DNA of 64,000 nucleotides from positions 25,004-89,003 of the forward strand of contig DAOVER010000008.1 in NCBI GenBank assembly GCA_030668875.1, written 5' to 3'. Below, piece after piece: positions 55,777-64,000 of the stretch. The DNA comes from Candidatus Heimdallarchaeota archaeon (GTDB lineage: Archaea > Asgardarchaeota > Heimdallarchaeia > Heimdallarchaeales > Heimdallarchaeaceae). The notes beneath the pieces were generated by a model. The model had not been told where the DNA came from and searched no databases. It saw only the letters and a program-made list of their open reading frames with translations. Position 1 is the first letter of the stretch. Every line of letters starts with the position of its first letter. The translations under genes were made by a program, and so were the position numbers.

Positions 55777-57159
55777 TTATTTCCTCCATTCACCAATCGC
55801 CTTAACAAAATCATCAAGGTCTTTTTCACAAAGCAGGTAAGAAGTTGTTACAATGTAGTCATAATTTTCTCCATCAAATGAATAAGGTATTCCAGGGAAT
55901 ATCTTTCTATCTAACATGAATTGAGTAAATTCTTGTTTCTTATCTTTGGGAATTTTAAGATCAAGAGTAAATGTGTTAAAGAATTCGCTGTTAAATACCC
56001 TCTTAACACCAATTTTATCAAGCTCTTTGGTTACATGGTGAGCACTGAGATACATTGTTTCAGCTGTTTCCTTGTAACCTTGTGGTCCTAATAGAGTTAG
56101 ATGAATTGCACAACTTAGAGCAACCAATGCTTCATTTGTACAAATATTACTTGTAGCTCTTTCTCTTTTGATGTGTTGTTCTCTTGTTTGGAGAGTATTA
56201 GCATAAGCTACTTCCCCTTCATTTGGAGTGATGGTTTTTCCTACAATACGTCCAGGCATTTGTCTAGATTCTTTCTTATTATATTTCATTGCAAGAATTC
56301 CTAGAAGCGGACCTCCAAAATTTAATGGGCCACCACCTATGGACTGACCTTCTCCTATTGCTATGTCTGCTCCATATTCTCCTGGGGGTTTAAGCAATGC
56401 AAGAGAGTTCATATCAGCTCCAACAACAACTCTAACTCCTTTGGCATGAGCATCCGCAATAATCTCATCAAGTTCATCTTCGATAATTCCGAAGTAGTTT
56501 GGGTTCTCAATGTAGATGCCTGCTACTGTATCATCAAGTAATGCTTTGGTCTTTGCTATGTCCATTTTTCCAGTAGTCTCATCATATGGAACTATTTCTA
56601 GTTCAAGATTAGCACCAGCGACATAATTTTTCAAAACATCCTCTCTATTTGGAGCAATTGCAGCTGTGTAAACAAACTTTGTACGTTTTGTGATTCTTGA
56701 AGCCATCAGAGCTGCTTCACCAACTCCTGTGGCCCAATCATATAAAGAGCAATTAGCAACATCCATACCAACAAGCTCGCATATCAAACTTTGATATTCA
56801 AACATGCTTTGTAGTGTTCCTTGACTTGCTTCAGCTTGATAAGGTGTATAAGCACTATAGAATTCAGTTCTTCGTAATATTTCATCTTGAATAGCTGGCA
56901 TGTAAATATCTAACACGCCTCCGCCAAGAAATGATCGAACTTCTCTAGTAGTTATGTTTTTGCTTAGTTTTTTCTTAACAGCTTCCATCAACTCAAATTC
57001 ACTTTGGTAATGAGGTAGCTTCAATTGTCCTTTAAATCGAATTTCATCAGGGATATCAGAATATAACTCTTCTATACTACTGATTCCTAGATATTCCAAC
57101 ATTTCGTCTATATCCTTTTTAGAATTAGCTAAATAGGGGTGAGCATAGTTATCACCCAT
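55777..57159 (-). CDS. gcvPA: Glycine dehydrogenase (decarboxylating) subunit 1
   Basis: This protein of 460 residues is the N-terminal half of the split P protein, with TPYQAEASQGTLQSMFEYQ, the DWATGVGEAALMA segment and GEGQSIGGGPLNFGGP. Split subunits are usual in archaea and many bacteria. The start at 57159 follows GAGGTGAT; the upstream GTG is part of that site. It partners gcvPB, which begins two bases after its stop. Confidence 0.95.
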   Translation of the reverse strand: MGDNYAHPYLANSKKDIDEMLEYLGISSIEELYSDIPDEIRFKGQLKLPHYQSEFELMEAVKKKLSKNITTREVRSFLGGGVLDIYMPAIQDEILRRTEFYSAYTPYQAEASQGTLQSMFEYQSLICELVGMDVANCSLYDWATGVGEAALMASRITKRTKFVYTAAIAPNREDVLKNYVAGANLELEIVPYDETTGKMDIAKTKALLDDTVAGIYIENPNYFGIIEDELDEIIADAHAKGVRVVVGADMNSLALLKPPGEYGADIAIGEGQSIGGGPLNFGGPLLGILAMKYNKKESRQMPGRIVGKTITPNEGEVAYANTLQTREQHIKRERATSNICTNEALVALSCAIHLTLLGPQGYKETAETMYLSAHHVTKELDKIGVKRVFNSEFFNTFTLDLKIPKDKKQEFTQFMLDRKIFPGIPYSFDGENYDYIVTTSYLLCEKDLDDFVKAIGEWRK

Positions 57160-57179
57160 AAAAATCACCTCTTAATTGA

Positions 57180-57605
57180 TTAATGAGACCCTTCTTCAAT
57201 CTCTTTTTCAACTTGTTTAATGAAGTTTTCTGGTGTTATAAGAACATCAGTTGGTCCAGTGGGTTTGACTTTAACGATCCACCCTTCATTATAGCAGTCT
57301 TCAGTAATGACAGAAGCATCATCTTCAAGTTCTGCATGAACTTCTACGATTTCACAGTCAAAAGGCGCATAAAAGTCTACGACTGTTTTTAATGCCTCAA
57401 TTATTCCCATAGATTTTCCTTCTTCAAAGGTATCTCCTGCTTCGGGAAGTTCTACATATGCAAGTTCACCAAGTTCTACAGCTGCGTAGTTTGAGATACC
57501 ATATATGTACACATCTCCTTCTTGAAGAACCCATTCAAATTCTTTAGTGTAGAGAAAGGGTTCTCCTTTGATCAAATATTTGTCTTTAATTGTTGTATCT
57601 GCCAT
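57180..57605 (-). CDS. gcvH: Glycine cleavage system H protein
   Basis: This protein of 141 residues has the hybrid barrel-sandwich pattern: TKEFEWVLQEGDVYIYGISN, ELGELAYVELPEAGDTF and the lipoylation loop MGIIEALKTVVDFYAP with the Lys as attachment site (ESVKA in most H proteins, EALKT here). It shuttles the aminomethyl group between P and T proteins. It leads the gcv operon; 20 bases separate it from gcvPA. Confidence 0.94.
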   Translation of the reverse strand: MADTTIKDKYLIKGEPFLYTKEFEWVLQEGDVYIYGISNYAAVELGELAYVELPEAGDTFEEGKSMGIIEALKTVVDFYAPFDCEIVEVHAELEDDASVITEDCYNEGWIVKVKPTGPTDVLITPENFIKQVEKEIEEGSH

Positions 57606-57755
57606 CTCGATTCCTCTTTTTTCGATAGGGATGTTTAACGAAGAAAAGGTTGCTTTATAAACTTTATTCAGTAAGTCTATTCCTTGTTATTGGTGTAACA
57701 AAGCCTAATAGCAAGAAATATGCTGTTAGTAAGAGTTCACAAAAAGGAACAGCTG

Positions 57756-58193
57756 TTAAAGATCTAGAACCACGTGACAAGACCACTGATTTTCCTTCTT
57801 CTCAATCCTGAATTCGTACATAGTTACAGCCTTAACATCAGTAAGTAATTCTTCATTCTCCCAGTCAATCTGTGAACCCAATGCCTTACATTTGAGTTTG
57901 AATTTTTCATTTTTATCAATGGTAATTTCGAAATCTTTGAAGAGTATAGTTTCTGCATCCTTCAAATATATCAGTTCGCTTAGAAAATCATAAAGAAGTA
58001 ATTGTTCATCTTCGGCTTCAAGTTCAAAATTCCATTCATCAGTTTCTTTAACCGAATTAATGTTAACCATTGCAACCATTGATGCAATTCCTGCACCGCG
58101 AAAAAGTTCTGAAAGAGTATCTGCAATGACTTCGAAAGCAAAATCGGATTTTACCTCATCATCAAGGATTGTATATTTGAACATTAGTTTCAT
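57756..58193 (-). CDS. Archease (RtcB cofactor), divergent
   Basis: This protein of 145 residues follows the archease pattern: an N-terminal strand, ADTLSELFRGAGIASMVAMV, LLLYDFLSELIYLKDAETIL, LKCKALGSQID, and the end DVKAVTMYEFRIEK, then VVLDL. The usual N-terminal motif HTADVG with a metal-binding Asp is replaced by LDDEVKSDFA. Archease helps RtcB guanylylation and turnover. It is encoded divergently 100 bases from rtcB, which supports the call. Confidence 0.85.
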   Translation of the reverse strand: MKLMFKYTILDDEVKSDFAFEVIADTLSELFRGAGIASMVAMVNINSVKETDEWNFELEAEDEQLLLYDFLSELIYLKDAETILFKDFEITIDKNEKFKLKCKALGSQIDWENEELLTDVKAVTMYEFRIEKKENQWSCHVVLDL

Positions 58194-58256
58194 CTGTAGA
58201 AATACAATCCAAAATAAAAATCATTCTTTCTTGATAATTTTCTGTCTAATCACGAG

Positions 58257-58266
58257 ATTTATTAAA
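58257..58266 (+). promoter_or_regulatory. Putative TATA box of rtcB
   Basis: GATTTATTAAAAA, with core at 58258-58265, lies about 30 bases before the rtcB ATG. Initiation about 25 bases downstream would give a nearly leaderless transcript. Confidence 0.4.
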
Positions 58267-58293
58267 AACCATCATCCAGTTCTTTTGAGATAA

Positions 58294-61293
58294 ATGTCAG
58301 ATGAAAATATTCCAATGAAAAAAATAAACGAAGTAACATGGGAAATTCCTACATCTTTCAAAAAAGGTATGAGAGTACCTGCAAGATTGATTCTTTCCCC
58401 TGCTCTTAAACAAGGAATAGAAAGAAGAGTTGTCAATCAAATAACAAATGTTGCGACACTTCCAGGTATTCAAAAATATGCACTGGCACTACCTGACGCC
58501 CATGCAGGATACGGTTTTCCCATAGGAGGTGTAGCAGCTTTTGATATGGAAGAAGGCGTTATTAGCCCTGGTGGAGTGGGTTTTGATATAAATTGTCTCA
58601 CTGGAGATACAAAAATACTCTCGAATTTCGGATATACCATCAATATTGAAGATTTTTTGGATAGGTGGGAGAAGGAGAAATTAGTAACAATTGATTTTGA
58701 TAATTTAATTTCTGAAAGTTCTTCAATTAACCGCTTCTTAGAAGTAAAACCAGAATCAGTTTACAGAATTAAAACTAATGCTGGATATGAAATAAAAGCA
58801 ACAGGTGATCATCCCTTTTGGACTATGGAGGGAATGATTCAACTTAAAGATCTCACATGTAGCGATGAGATAGCTTTATACCCCTTTGAAGGAATTCCAT
58901 ATGAGAAACCTTCAGACCAAGTAATATTGGATGAAAAGGATTTTGAAAAACTTGACTTAAACTTTGACAAGCAGGCTCTCATTAAAGAACTTAGAAACCG
59001 TAATTTACTTCCCTTAAGGATGGATTCACCAAAATTTCCACTTCTTCTCAAACTATTCGGTTTTGTACTAGGTGATGGTTCATTAGTAACGTATTCTGAG
59101 AAGGGAAAAAGTACCGATAAAGGTACTGTGTGGTTCTATGGACAACCTGAAGATCTTGAAGATATAAGAACAGATATTTCAGAGTTAGGATGGACTTGTT
59201 CTAGAACCTATACACGTTATAGAGACATCGATTTTTCATCGAAGTATGGTGAAAAGATTATCCATTCTACAGAACATAGTGCTAAAGTATCAGCTAGATC
59301 TTTCTTAGCATTATTACATGCACTAGGTATTCCACTTGGTAATAAATCAAAACAAAATTGGACTTTACCATCTTGGTTCTTTGAACTTCCTCTTTGGATG
59401 AAAAGATTGTTTATTGCAGCCTATCAAGGAGCTGAGATGTCGACTCCTTCTACAGCTACTAATCTTGGTTATACATTTTATAGCCCAACAGTTGGAATGA
59501 ACAAAAGAATCAAATATATTGAATCAGGTTTAGAATTCTTTAAACAGTACGGAAAAATACTAAGTGAATTTGGAGTCAAGTACAGCATATCTGAAGAAAA
59601 ACACAATTATACAGATAGTAAAGGGGATGAAAGTTTCAGAATACGAATTCATATAAAGTCAGATTCTGTCAACTTAATTAATTTCTACTCAAAAGTAAAT
59701 TTCGAGTACAACAGAAGGAAAAGATGGTTAGCTAACGGTGCTGTTGTATATTTAAAACATAAAGAAAACGAGATTAAAAGGAGAACTGAAGCAAAAGAGA
59801 AAATACAATCGTTTTCGAATGATGGTATGGAGATTATGCAAATCACAGAAGCAATCACAAACAGTCATGGTGTAAATAGGAGGTTTGTTGAGCGAGTGCT
59901 TTATGGGGGCATGCAAACAAATCCACGCCCATCAAAGCAGTTTCCTCATTTTGATTCTTTTATAACATCACAGATTCCGACAACTAACAATAGTGGAATG
60001 ATATGGGATAAAATAGAAAAAATAGAAGAAATTGAAGATTTTGAAGGAAATGTTTATGATTTTACTGTAGAACACGATTCTCACAATTTCATAGCAAATT
60101 CAATGGTTGTTTCCAACTGTGGTGTCCGCATGCTTACAACTACATTAGAAGAGAGAGACGTCAAACCTAAAATCAAAGAACTTGTTGAAAAATTATATCA
60201 AAAGGTTCCTGCGGGCGTTGGTGTAAAACTCAAACATGATCCAAAATTAGCTGCTCTATCCTCCTCTGAATTTGTTTCAGTCTTAGAAAACGGAGCTGAA
60301 TGGTGTTTAGAGAATGGTTATGCTAGAGAGGAGGATGTTCTTCGTATTGAAAGTCAAGGAAAAATGCCAGAAGCTGATGCCTCAAAAGTGAGTGAAAAAG
60401 CTAAAACTAGAGGTCTTAGACAATTAGGCACTTTAGGTTCAGGAAATCACTATTGTGAAATCCAAGTAGTTAAACCTGGGGATATATTTGATGAAGACAT
60501 TGCAAGAAAATTTGGAATTGTAAAACCATATCAAGTAACTGTTATGATTCATTGTGGATCAAGAGGTTTTGGGCATCAAGTAGCTTCAGATTATCTACGT
60601 TCAAGCCTTAGAGCTATGCGTCAATATAAGATTCCCATTCTTGATCAGGAACTTGCTAGCGTTCCAATTAAGTCAAAAGAGGGTGAAGACTATTTTGTAG
60701 CAATGAGTTGTGCTTCTAATATGGCTTTCGCAAACAGACAGATTATCACTTATAACGTTAGACAAGTTTTCTCTGATGTTTTTAGCAAAGATGAAGATCA
60801 ACTAGGACTTGATCTTATCTATGATGTTGCACATAACATTGCTAAAATTGAAGAACATACAGTTGACGGTACAAAGAAGACATTAATGGTGCATAGAAAA
60901 GGAGCAACAAGAGGTTTTCCACCCAATCATAGTGAAATCCCACAGGAATACCGTGACATAGGTCAACCAATCCTCATTGGTGGTTCAATGGAAACCGGCT
61001 CTTATCTTCTAACTGGAACAGAAAAGTCAATGGAAGTTAGTTTTGGATCTACAGCACATGGTGCGGGAAGAACCATGAGTAGAAGTCAAGCTAGAAGGCA
61101 AGTTAGAGGTGATCTTTTACAAAAAGAACTTAGGGAAAAAGGCATTTATGTTAAAGGAGCATCGATGTCAGGATTAGCTGAAGAAGCAGGTTTTGCATAC
61201 AAAGACATTGATGAAGTCATTAATACTTTGAAATTAGCACAGATTAGTCATCCTATAGTAAGAGTTAGACCCATTGGAAATGTAAAGGGGTAA
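58294..61293 (+). CDS. rtcB: RNA-splicing ligase RtcB with an intein
   Basis: The 999-residue precursor contains a 508-residue intein, leaving a 491-residue mature ligase, the normal size. RtcB motifs include PDAHAGYGFPIGGVAAFD, GGVGFDIN|CGVR (metal-binding Asp and Cys, split by the intein), GTLGSGNHYCEIQ, HCGSRGFGHQV, DVAHNIAKIEEH and VHRKGATRGFPPN with the guanylylated His. The enzyme joins 2',3'-cyclic phosphate and 5'-OH ends in tRNA splicing and repair, using GTP and Mn(II). The extein Cys after the intein is one of the metal ligands, so splicing is needed for activity. Archease is encoded next to it. Confidence 0.96.
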   Translation: MSDENIPMKKINEVTWEIPTSFKKGMRVPARLILSPALKQGIERRVVNQITNVATLPGIQKYALALPDAHAGYGFPIGGVAAFDMEEGVISPGGVGFDINCLTGDTKILSNFGYTINIEDFLDRWEKEKLVTIDFDNLISESSSINRFLEVKPESVYRIKTNAGYEIKATGDHPFWTMEGMIQLKDLTCSDEIALYPFEGIPYEKPSDQVILDEKDFEKLDLNFDKQALIKELRNRNLLPLRMDSPKFPLLLKLFGFVLGDGSLVTYSEKGKSTDKGTVWFYGQPEDLEDIRTDISELGWTCSRTYTRYRDIDFSSKYGEKIIHSTEHSAKVSARSFLALLHALGIPLGNKSKQNWTLPSWFFELPLWMKRLFIAAYQGAEMSTPSTATNLGYTFYSPTVGMNKRIKYIESGLEFFKQYGKILSEFGVKYSISEEKHNYTDSKGDESFRIRIHIKSDSVNLINFYSKVNFEYNRRKRWLANGAVVYLKHKENEIKRRTEAKEKIQSFSNDGMEIMQITEAITNSHGVNRRFVERVLYGGMQTNPRPSKQFPHFDSFITSQIPTTNNSGMIWDKIEKIEEIEDFEGNVYDFTVEHDSHNFIANSMVVSNCGVRMLTTTLEERDVKPKIKELVEKLYQKVPAGVGVKLKHDPKLAALSSSEFVSVLENGAEWCLENGYAREEDVLRIESQGKMPEADASKVSEKAKTRGLRQLGTLGSGNHYCEIQVVKPGDIFDEDIARKFGIVKPYQVTVMIHCGSRGFGHQVASDYLRSSLRAMRQYKIPILDQELASVPIKSKEGEDYFVAMSCASNMAFANRQIITYNVRQVFSDVFSKDEDQLGLDLIYDVAHNIAKIEEHTVDGTKKTLMVHRKGATRGFPPNHSEIPQEYRDIGQPILIGGSMETGSYLLTGTEKSMEVSFGSTAHGAGRTMSRSQARRQVRGDLLQKELREKGIYVKGASMSGLAEEAGFAYKDIDEVINTLKLAQISHPIVRVRPIGNVKG
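58594..60117 (+). other. Intein with LAGLIDADG-type endonuclease domain in RtcB
   Basis: The intein spans residues 101-608. It begins with Cys (CLTGDTKIL, block A), has block B ATGDHPFW with the T-x-x-H motif, a homing endonuclease with LFGFVLGDGSL and a degenerate second motif (RLFIAAYQGAE), block F VYDFTVEHDSHNFIA, and ends VVSN before the extein Cys. The penultimate residue is Ser rather than the common His. The second endonuclease motif has Glu in place of Asp. Confidence 0.93.
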
Positions 61294-61301
61294 CTTCTTT
61301 T

Positions 61302-62333
61302 CTATTCTTTTCCTCTTAAATCAACAGTTTCCATTTCGAAATTGTGATTTTTTCCCCAGTTTTCAATTTTAGATAATGCTTCTTCAAGTGTCTCTGTTTC
61401 TGCTCCTGAAGCTGGTTTGTGTCCACCACCAGACATGCTTTGTGCTAGTAAATCTACTCTGAATTTATCCACCTCTTCAGTCGACAAAGCTTTACTTAAT
61501 CTAAAACTAATCTTCACTTCATTAGGATATTCAGTGATATATGCAGCTCCAATCGCTCCATTTTTCATAGCCTCACCTGCAATAAATGAAATGTTGTAAT
61601 GAACTGGTCTGTCAATAATGACAATAAAATCAGTCTTTTTTATTCCAGTAGCAATATCAAAAGCTCTTTTACGAGATGCTCTAAGCTTTCTTACACGATT
61701 CTGGATATTTCCCTTAAACACTCCTTCTAATCCTTCACTAGTTAAGACTTCTACTAGTTCTCTATGCTGATTAACAGAAAAAGCTGTTTTACAAGCATCT
61801 TCTAAAAGCCAGATTTTCCTATCCCAAGATTGGGTATATTCTTCTTCTAGTTCTAATGGAGGAGGAATACTATAGCTTGCAGTATCGGTGATTTCTGTCA
61901 TTTTAGCTAATTCTAGTAAATAATCAGGAAGTTGAGATGAAAAATATTCTCCAATAAGGAATGCAGCACTAGGCGCTCCTGCTTCAAAGATATATTTTGT
62001 TGCGTTTATTTCTTTATTCTCATTCGATATATGATGATCAAAGAAGTATTCCATTTTTTTCAAGTTGAAAGGTTCAAGATCAACTATAGCAAACCAATTT
62101 GCATTTTTCAGTTTGTCAGCCGCTTCCTTGCTTTTTAGAAGACCATAGTCAACAGGAATAAATTCAAGATTTTCACGTGAAAATAGATGTTTTATAAGTG
62201 ATGCTGAAACAATCCCGTCTGGACAATTGAAATGATAAGCAACCTTTTTTTCTTTGGTATCCAGAAGTTCCAAAACATCCTTTTTATATCTCTCTCTTCT
62301 ATTTAGTATATCTCCCACAGTTTTTTTTGACAT
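61302..62333 (-). CDS. DHH-family phosphoesterase
   Basis: This protein of 343 residues has the DHH core: YHFNCPDGIVSASLIKHL (motif I), IVDLEPF (motif II), the DHH motif in EYFFDHHIS, and the DHHA1 substrate motif MSGGGHKPASGAE at the C-terminus. Relatives include nanoRNase/pAp phosphatase and archaeal RecJ-like exonucleases. Motif I has Asn/Cys in place of the usual first His/Asp. Nucleic acid or oligonucleotide hydrolysis is likely. It starts four bases after the TatD gene's stop, and both are probably in one message. Confidence 0.85.
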   Translation of the reverse strand: MSKKTVGDILNRRERYKKDVLELLDTKEKKVAYHFNCPDGIVSASLIKHLFSRENLEFIPVDYGLLKSKEAADKLKNANWFAIVDLEPFNLKKMEYFFDHHISNENKEINATKYIFEAGAPSAAFLIGEYFSSQLPDYLLELAKMTEITDTASYSIPPPLELEEEYTQSWDRKIWLLEDACKTAFSVNQHRELVEVLTSEGLEGVFKGNIQNRVRKLRASRKRAFDIATGIKKTDFIVIIDRPVHYNISFIAGEAMKNGAIGAAYITEYPNEVKISFRLSKALSTEEVDKFRVDLLAQSMSGGGHKPASGAETETLEEALSKIENWGKNHNFEMETVDLRGKE

Positions 62334-62337
62334 TATA

Positions 62338-63123
62338 TTACCTTTGAAGTTTATTTACATATTTGCGAAGATTTGCTTGTAATTGTAAAGCTACTTCTTC
62401 TACTGTTTCCTTCTTCATTTTACTTATTTTCTTTAAAGTTTCTGGAATGATACTTGGTGACCCTATGATTTTTTCACCATTTATGTGGTAACTTACATCA
62501 CCATCTGATTCTGTTAATATTCTTTCATATGGTACCTCCTTAAGAATTTGAATGTGGGGAGACCCTGATAGAATTGAGGGATTGATGCTAAAAAAATAAC
62601 CTCTGTCTAGAAACTTCTTTAAAACTTCTTCTGGTCCTGAGTACCAATGAATAAGTACATTATTACTGGGAAACTTGTAAGAATCCAAGATTTCTGCTCC
62701 TTCTTTCTCTGCTCCTTTTAGGTGAATATTTACAGGATATTTATCCTTTTCAGCTAATTCTAAAAAAAACTTAAAAGTTTCAACTTGGTGAGGATACCTT
62801 TCTTCTTTTTTTATGAAATGATGATCAAGACCAATTTCTCCAATTACCAACACATCACATAGCTTGGTCAAATTAAGAAATTGGGATTTGATTTCTTCAG
62901 TCAAAGGTTTTTTTGCGCTCCAAGGGTGAATTCCTATACCCGGAATAATCTCTTTGTAAGAACTTTGCATTTCTACTATTTTCATAGAATCTGAAAGTTT
63001 GGTTGATACTCCAATCACATATTCTAATCCCATCTCTCTCCATTCCTCCATTGAGGTAGTTATTTCAAACTCCTTGAGAAAGCTCTTTCGAGAAATATGA
63101 CAGTGAGCATCATGAAATTTCAT
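62338..63123 (-). CDS. TatD-family metal-dependent hydrolase
   Basis: This protein of 261 residues has the TatD pattern on a TIM barrel: FHDAHCHIS with the metal-binding His-x-His, IGEIGLDHHFI, NIHLKG, IHWYSGP and the late ILTESDG. TatD proteins are 3'-5' exonucleases or related hydrolases. It lies directly upstream of the DHH phosphoesterase gene, pointing to a shared role in nucleic acid turnover. Confidence 0.88.
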   Translation of the reverse strand: MKFHDAHCHISRKSFLKEFEITTSMEEWREMGLEYVIGVSTKLSDSMKIVEMQSSYKEIIPGIGIHPWSAKKPLTEEIKSQFLNLTKLCDVLVIGEIGLDHHFIKKEERYPHQVETFKFFLELAEKDKYPVNIHLKGAEKEGAEILDSYKFPSNNVLIHWYSGPEEVLKKFLDRGYFFSINPSILSGSPHIQILKEVPYERILTESDGDVSYHINGEKIIGSPSIIPETLKKISKMKKETVEEVALQLQANLRKYVNKLQR

Positions 63124-63173
63124 GAGAAGACTAGAAACGTATCGTTTATATCTTTCACGCTTTTAGTACATAT

Positions 63174-63368
63174 ATGGAAAAAAAACTTTTACCTTTAGAG
63201 GAAAGAGTTAGAAAATTGGAACAAGAAGTAGAAAGACTCAAAAAAATAATAGAAGCACATTTCCGAGATCCTAAATTTCCTGGTCCCTTACATCCAGATC
63301 CAACAAGAAAAAGGAAAGGTCCCTTTGATACGGGACACCCAGATGTAACCCCCCCTAAAGAGTATTAA
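63174..63368 (+). CDS. Small coiled-coil protein
   Basis: This protein of 64 residues has one leucine-zipper-like helix (RVRKLEQEVERLKKIIEAHF) followed by a Pro-rich, partly basic tail (FPGPLHPDPTRKRKGP). TTTATATC at about 63144 may be its TATA box. The same strand continues with the GTPase gene 27 bases on. The family is unknown and the product may act as a small dimer. Confidence 0.5.
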   Translation: MEKKLLPLEERVRKLEQEVERLKKIIEAHFRDPKFPGPLHPDPTRKRKGPFDTGHPDVTPPKEY

Positions 63369-63395
63369 GCAAAATATCGCAAGAACGTGATTACA

Positions 63396-64000
63396 ATGTC
63401 CAGAAGGAGAATGAGTGCATCGTCTAAGAAAAGAGACTTTGATAATATGGTACGTAAGATGATTCACGGGAGCGATGTAATCGTAGAAGTAATAGATGCA
63501 AGATTTCCAACATTATCTAGAGTAAGAAGATATGAAAATTTAGTTTTACGTAATAGATCAAAACAGCTATTTGTTGCAATGAATAAAGTAGATTTAGTTC
63601 CTGATCCTGTCGTACAGAAGTGGAAGCATATCTTACAAGAGGAAAAAATAAAAGTTATTCCAACTTCAGCAAGAGAAAGGCTTAGTACTTCAATACTTAG
63701 GAATAGCATGATTAAAGCAGTAGGGAAAGATTTCTTTTATATTACCGCATGTTTTATAGGGTTACCAAACACCGGTAAAAGCTCACTAATCAATATATTG
63801 AAAGGCAGAGCAAGTGCTCCTGTCGCTCCTGTTCCTGGCTTTACAAGAGCTCTACAAGTATTAAGAATAACAACTAGATTGAGGATATATGATACGCCTG
63901 GTGTGATACCAAAGCAGCTATCATTAGGAGATCAAGTATTACTCGGACTTAAACGTTCAGAAAAATTGCCAGACCCAATAAGGGGAGCTTGGGCGCTTGT
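63396..64000 (+). CDS. Circularly permuted GTPase (YlqF/YawG family), 3' end outside window
   Basis: An open frame from the ATG at 63396 runs off the right edge (201 codons seen). The G motifs appear in permuted order: G4 MNKVDLV, G5 PTSA, then G1 GLPNTGKSSLI, a G2-like Thr region and G3 YDTPGVIP. This order defines the YlqF/YawG/Nog2 family, which assembles ribosomal subunits. The basic N-terminus (SRRRMSASSKKRDF) fits RNA binding. No stop is seen, so the length is unknown. Confidence 0.9.
   Translation, partial: MSRRRMSASSKKRDFDNMVRKMIHGSDVIVEVIDARFPTLSRVRRYENLVLRNRSKQLFVAMNKVDLVPDPVVQKWKHILQEEKIKVIPTSARERLSTSILRNSMIKAVGKDFFYITACFIGLPNTGKSSLINILKGRASAPVAPVPGFTRALQVLRITTRLRIYDTPGVIPKQLSLGDQVLLGLKRSEKLPDPIRGAWAL

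Noticed and set aside
57756..58193. Archease as unrelated hypothetical protein because HTAD is missing
   Set aside because: The rest of the chain follows archease end to end and it is adjacent to rtcB, so the family call stands.

Overview
The window reads as part of an Asgard archaeon, most likely of the Heimdallarchaeia type. It is AT-rich, it has archaeal signatures (thermosome, A-type ATPase, apgM, split glycine decarboxylase, RtcB plus archease, start sites preceded by GGTGA-type ribosome binding sites), and it carries a near-complete eukaryote-like ESCRT set with a ubiquitin-like protein and its E1, a Ras-type GTPase, a Roadblock protein and a TRIM-like B-box protein. Heme O synthase and a MenA-type prenyltransferase fusion suggest a quinone- and heme-based respiratory chain. 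All family calls come from reading motifs; no database search was run.

Layout. 1-4.7 kb: the end of a GH3 glycosidase, a HAD phosphatase, a broken MFS transporter, a hairpin-rich noncoding stretch and a beheaded ABC solute-binding protein. 4.9-15.8 kb: A-ATPase subunits I (with a duplicated N-terminal domain), C and, further on, K, mixed with Roadblock, apgM, an EamA exporter, an aminotransferase and zinc-finger proteins. 15.9-24.3 kb: the ESCRT/ubiquitin block (two ESCRT-III, Vps4, Vps25, Vps22/36-like, a small helical protein, a Vps23-Vps28 fusion, E1, ubiquitin-like protein) followed by a PDCD5-like protein. 24.4-28 kb: heme O synthase and a His-rich membrane protein.

28-39 kb is more accessory: PIG-L deacetylase, RHH-like protein, Ras-like GTPase, a convergent pair of secreted proteins (beta-helix protein and an interrupted subtilase) enclosed by 27-bp direct repeats, a 0.9-kb decayed segment holding a relic copy of a nearby LRR/HTH gene pair, an ICMT-like methyltransferase, a clan-CD-like secreted protease, an LRR protein and an HTH regulator. 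39-54 kb: NAD-kinase-like protein, DegT aminotransferase, phosphoesterase, two histidine ammonia-lyase paralogs and imidazolonepropionase, PNPOx-MenA fusion, thermosome and a thioredoxin-V4R-V4R fusion. 54-64 kb: gcvH-gcvPA-gcvPB operon, archease divergent from an intein-containing RtcB, DHH phosphoesterase, TatD nuclease and the start of a circularly permuted GTPase.

Together the central block encodes most of a ubiquitin-marked, ESCRT-executed membrane remodelling pathway: ubiquitin-like tag and activating enzyme, an ESCRT-I fusion whose UEV domain could read the tag, ESCRT-II winged-helix subunits, two ESCRT-III filament classes and the Vps4 disassembly ATPase. A catalytic E2, an E3 and a deubiquitinase are not in the window.
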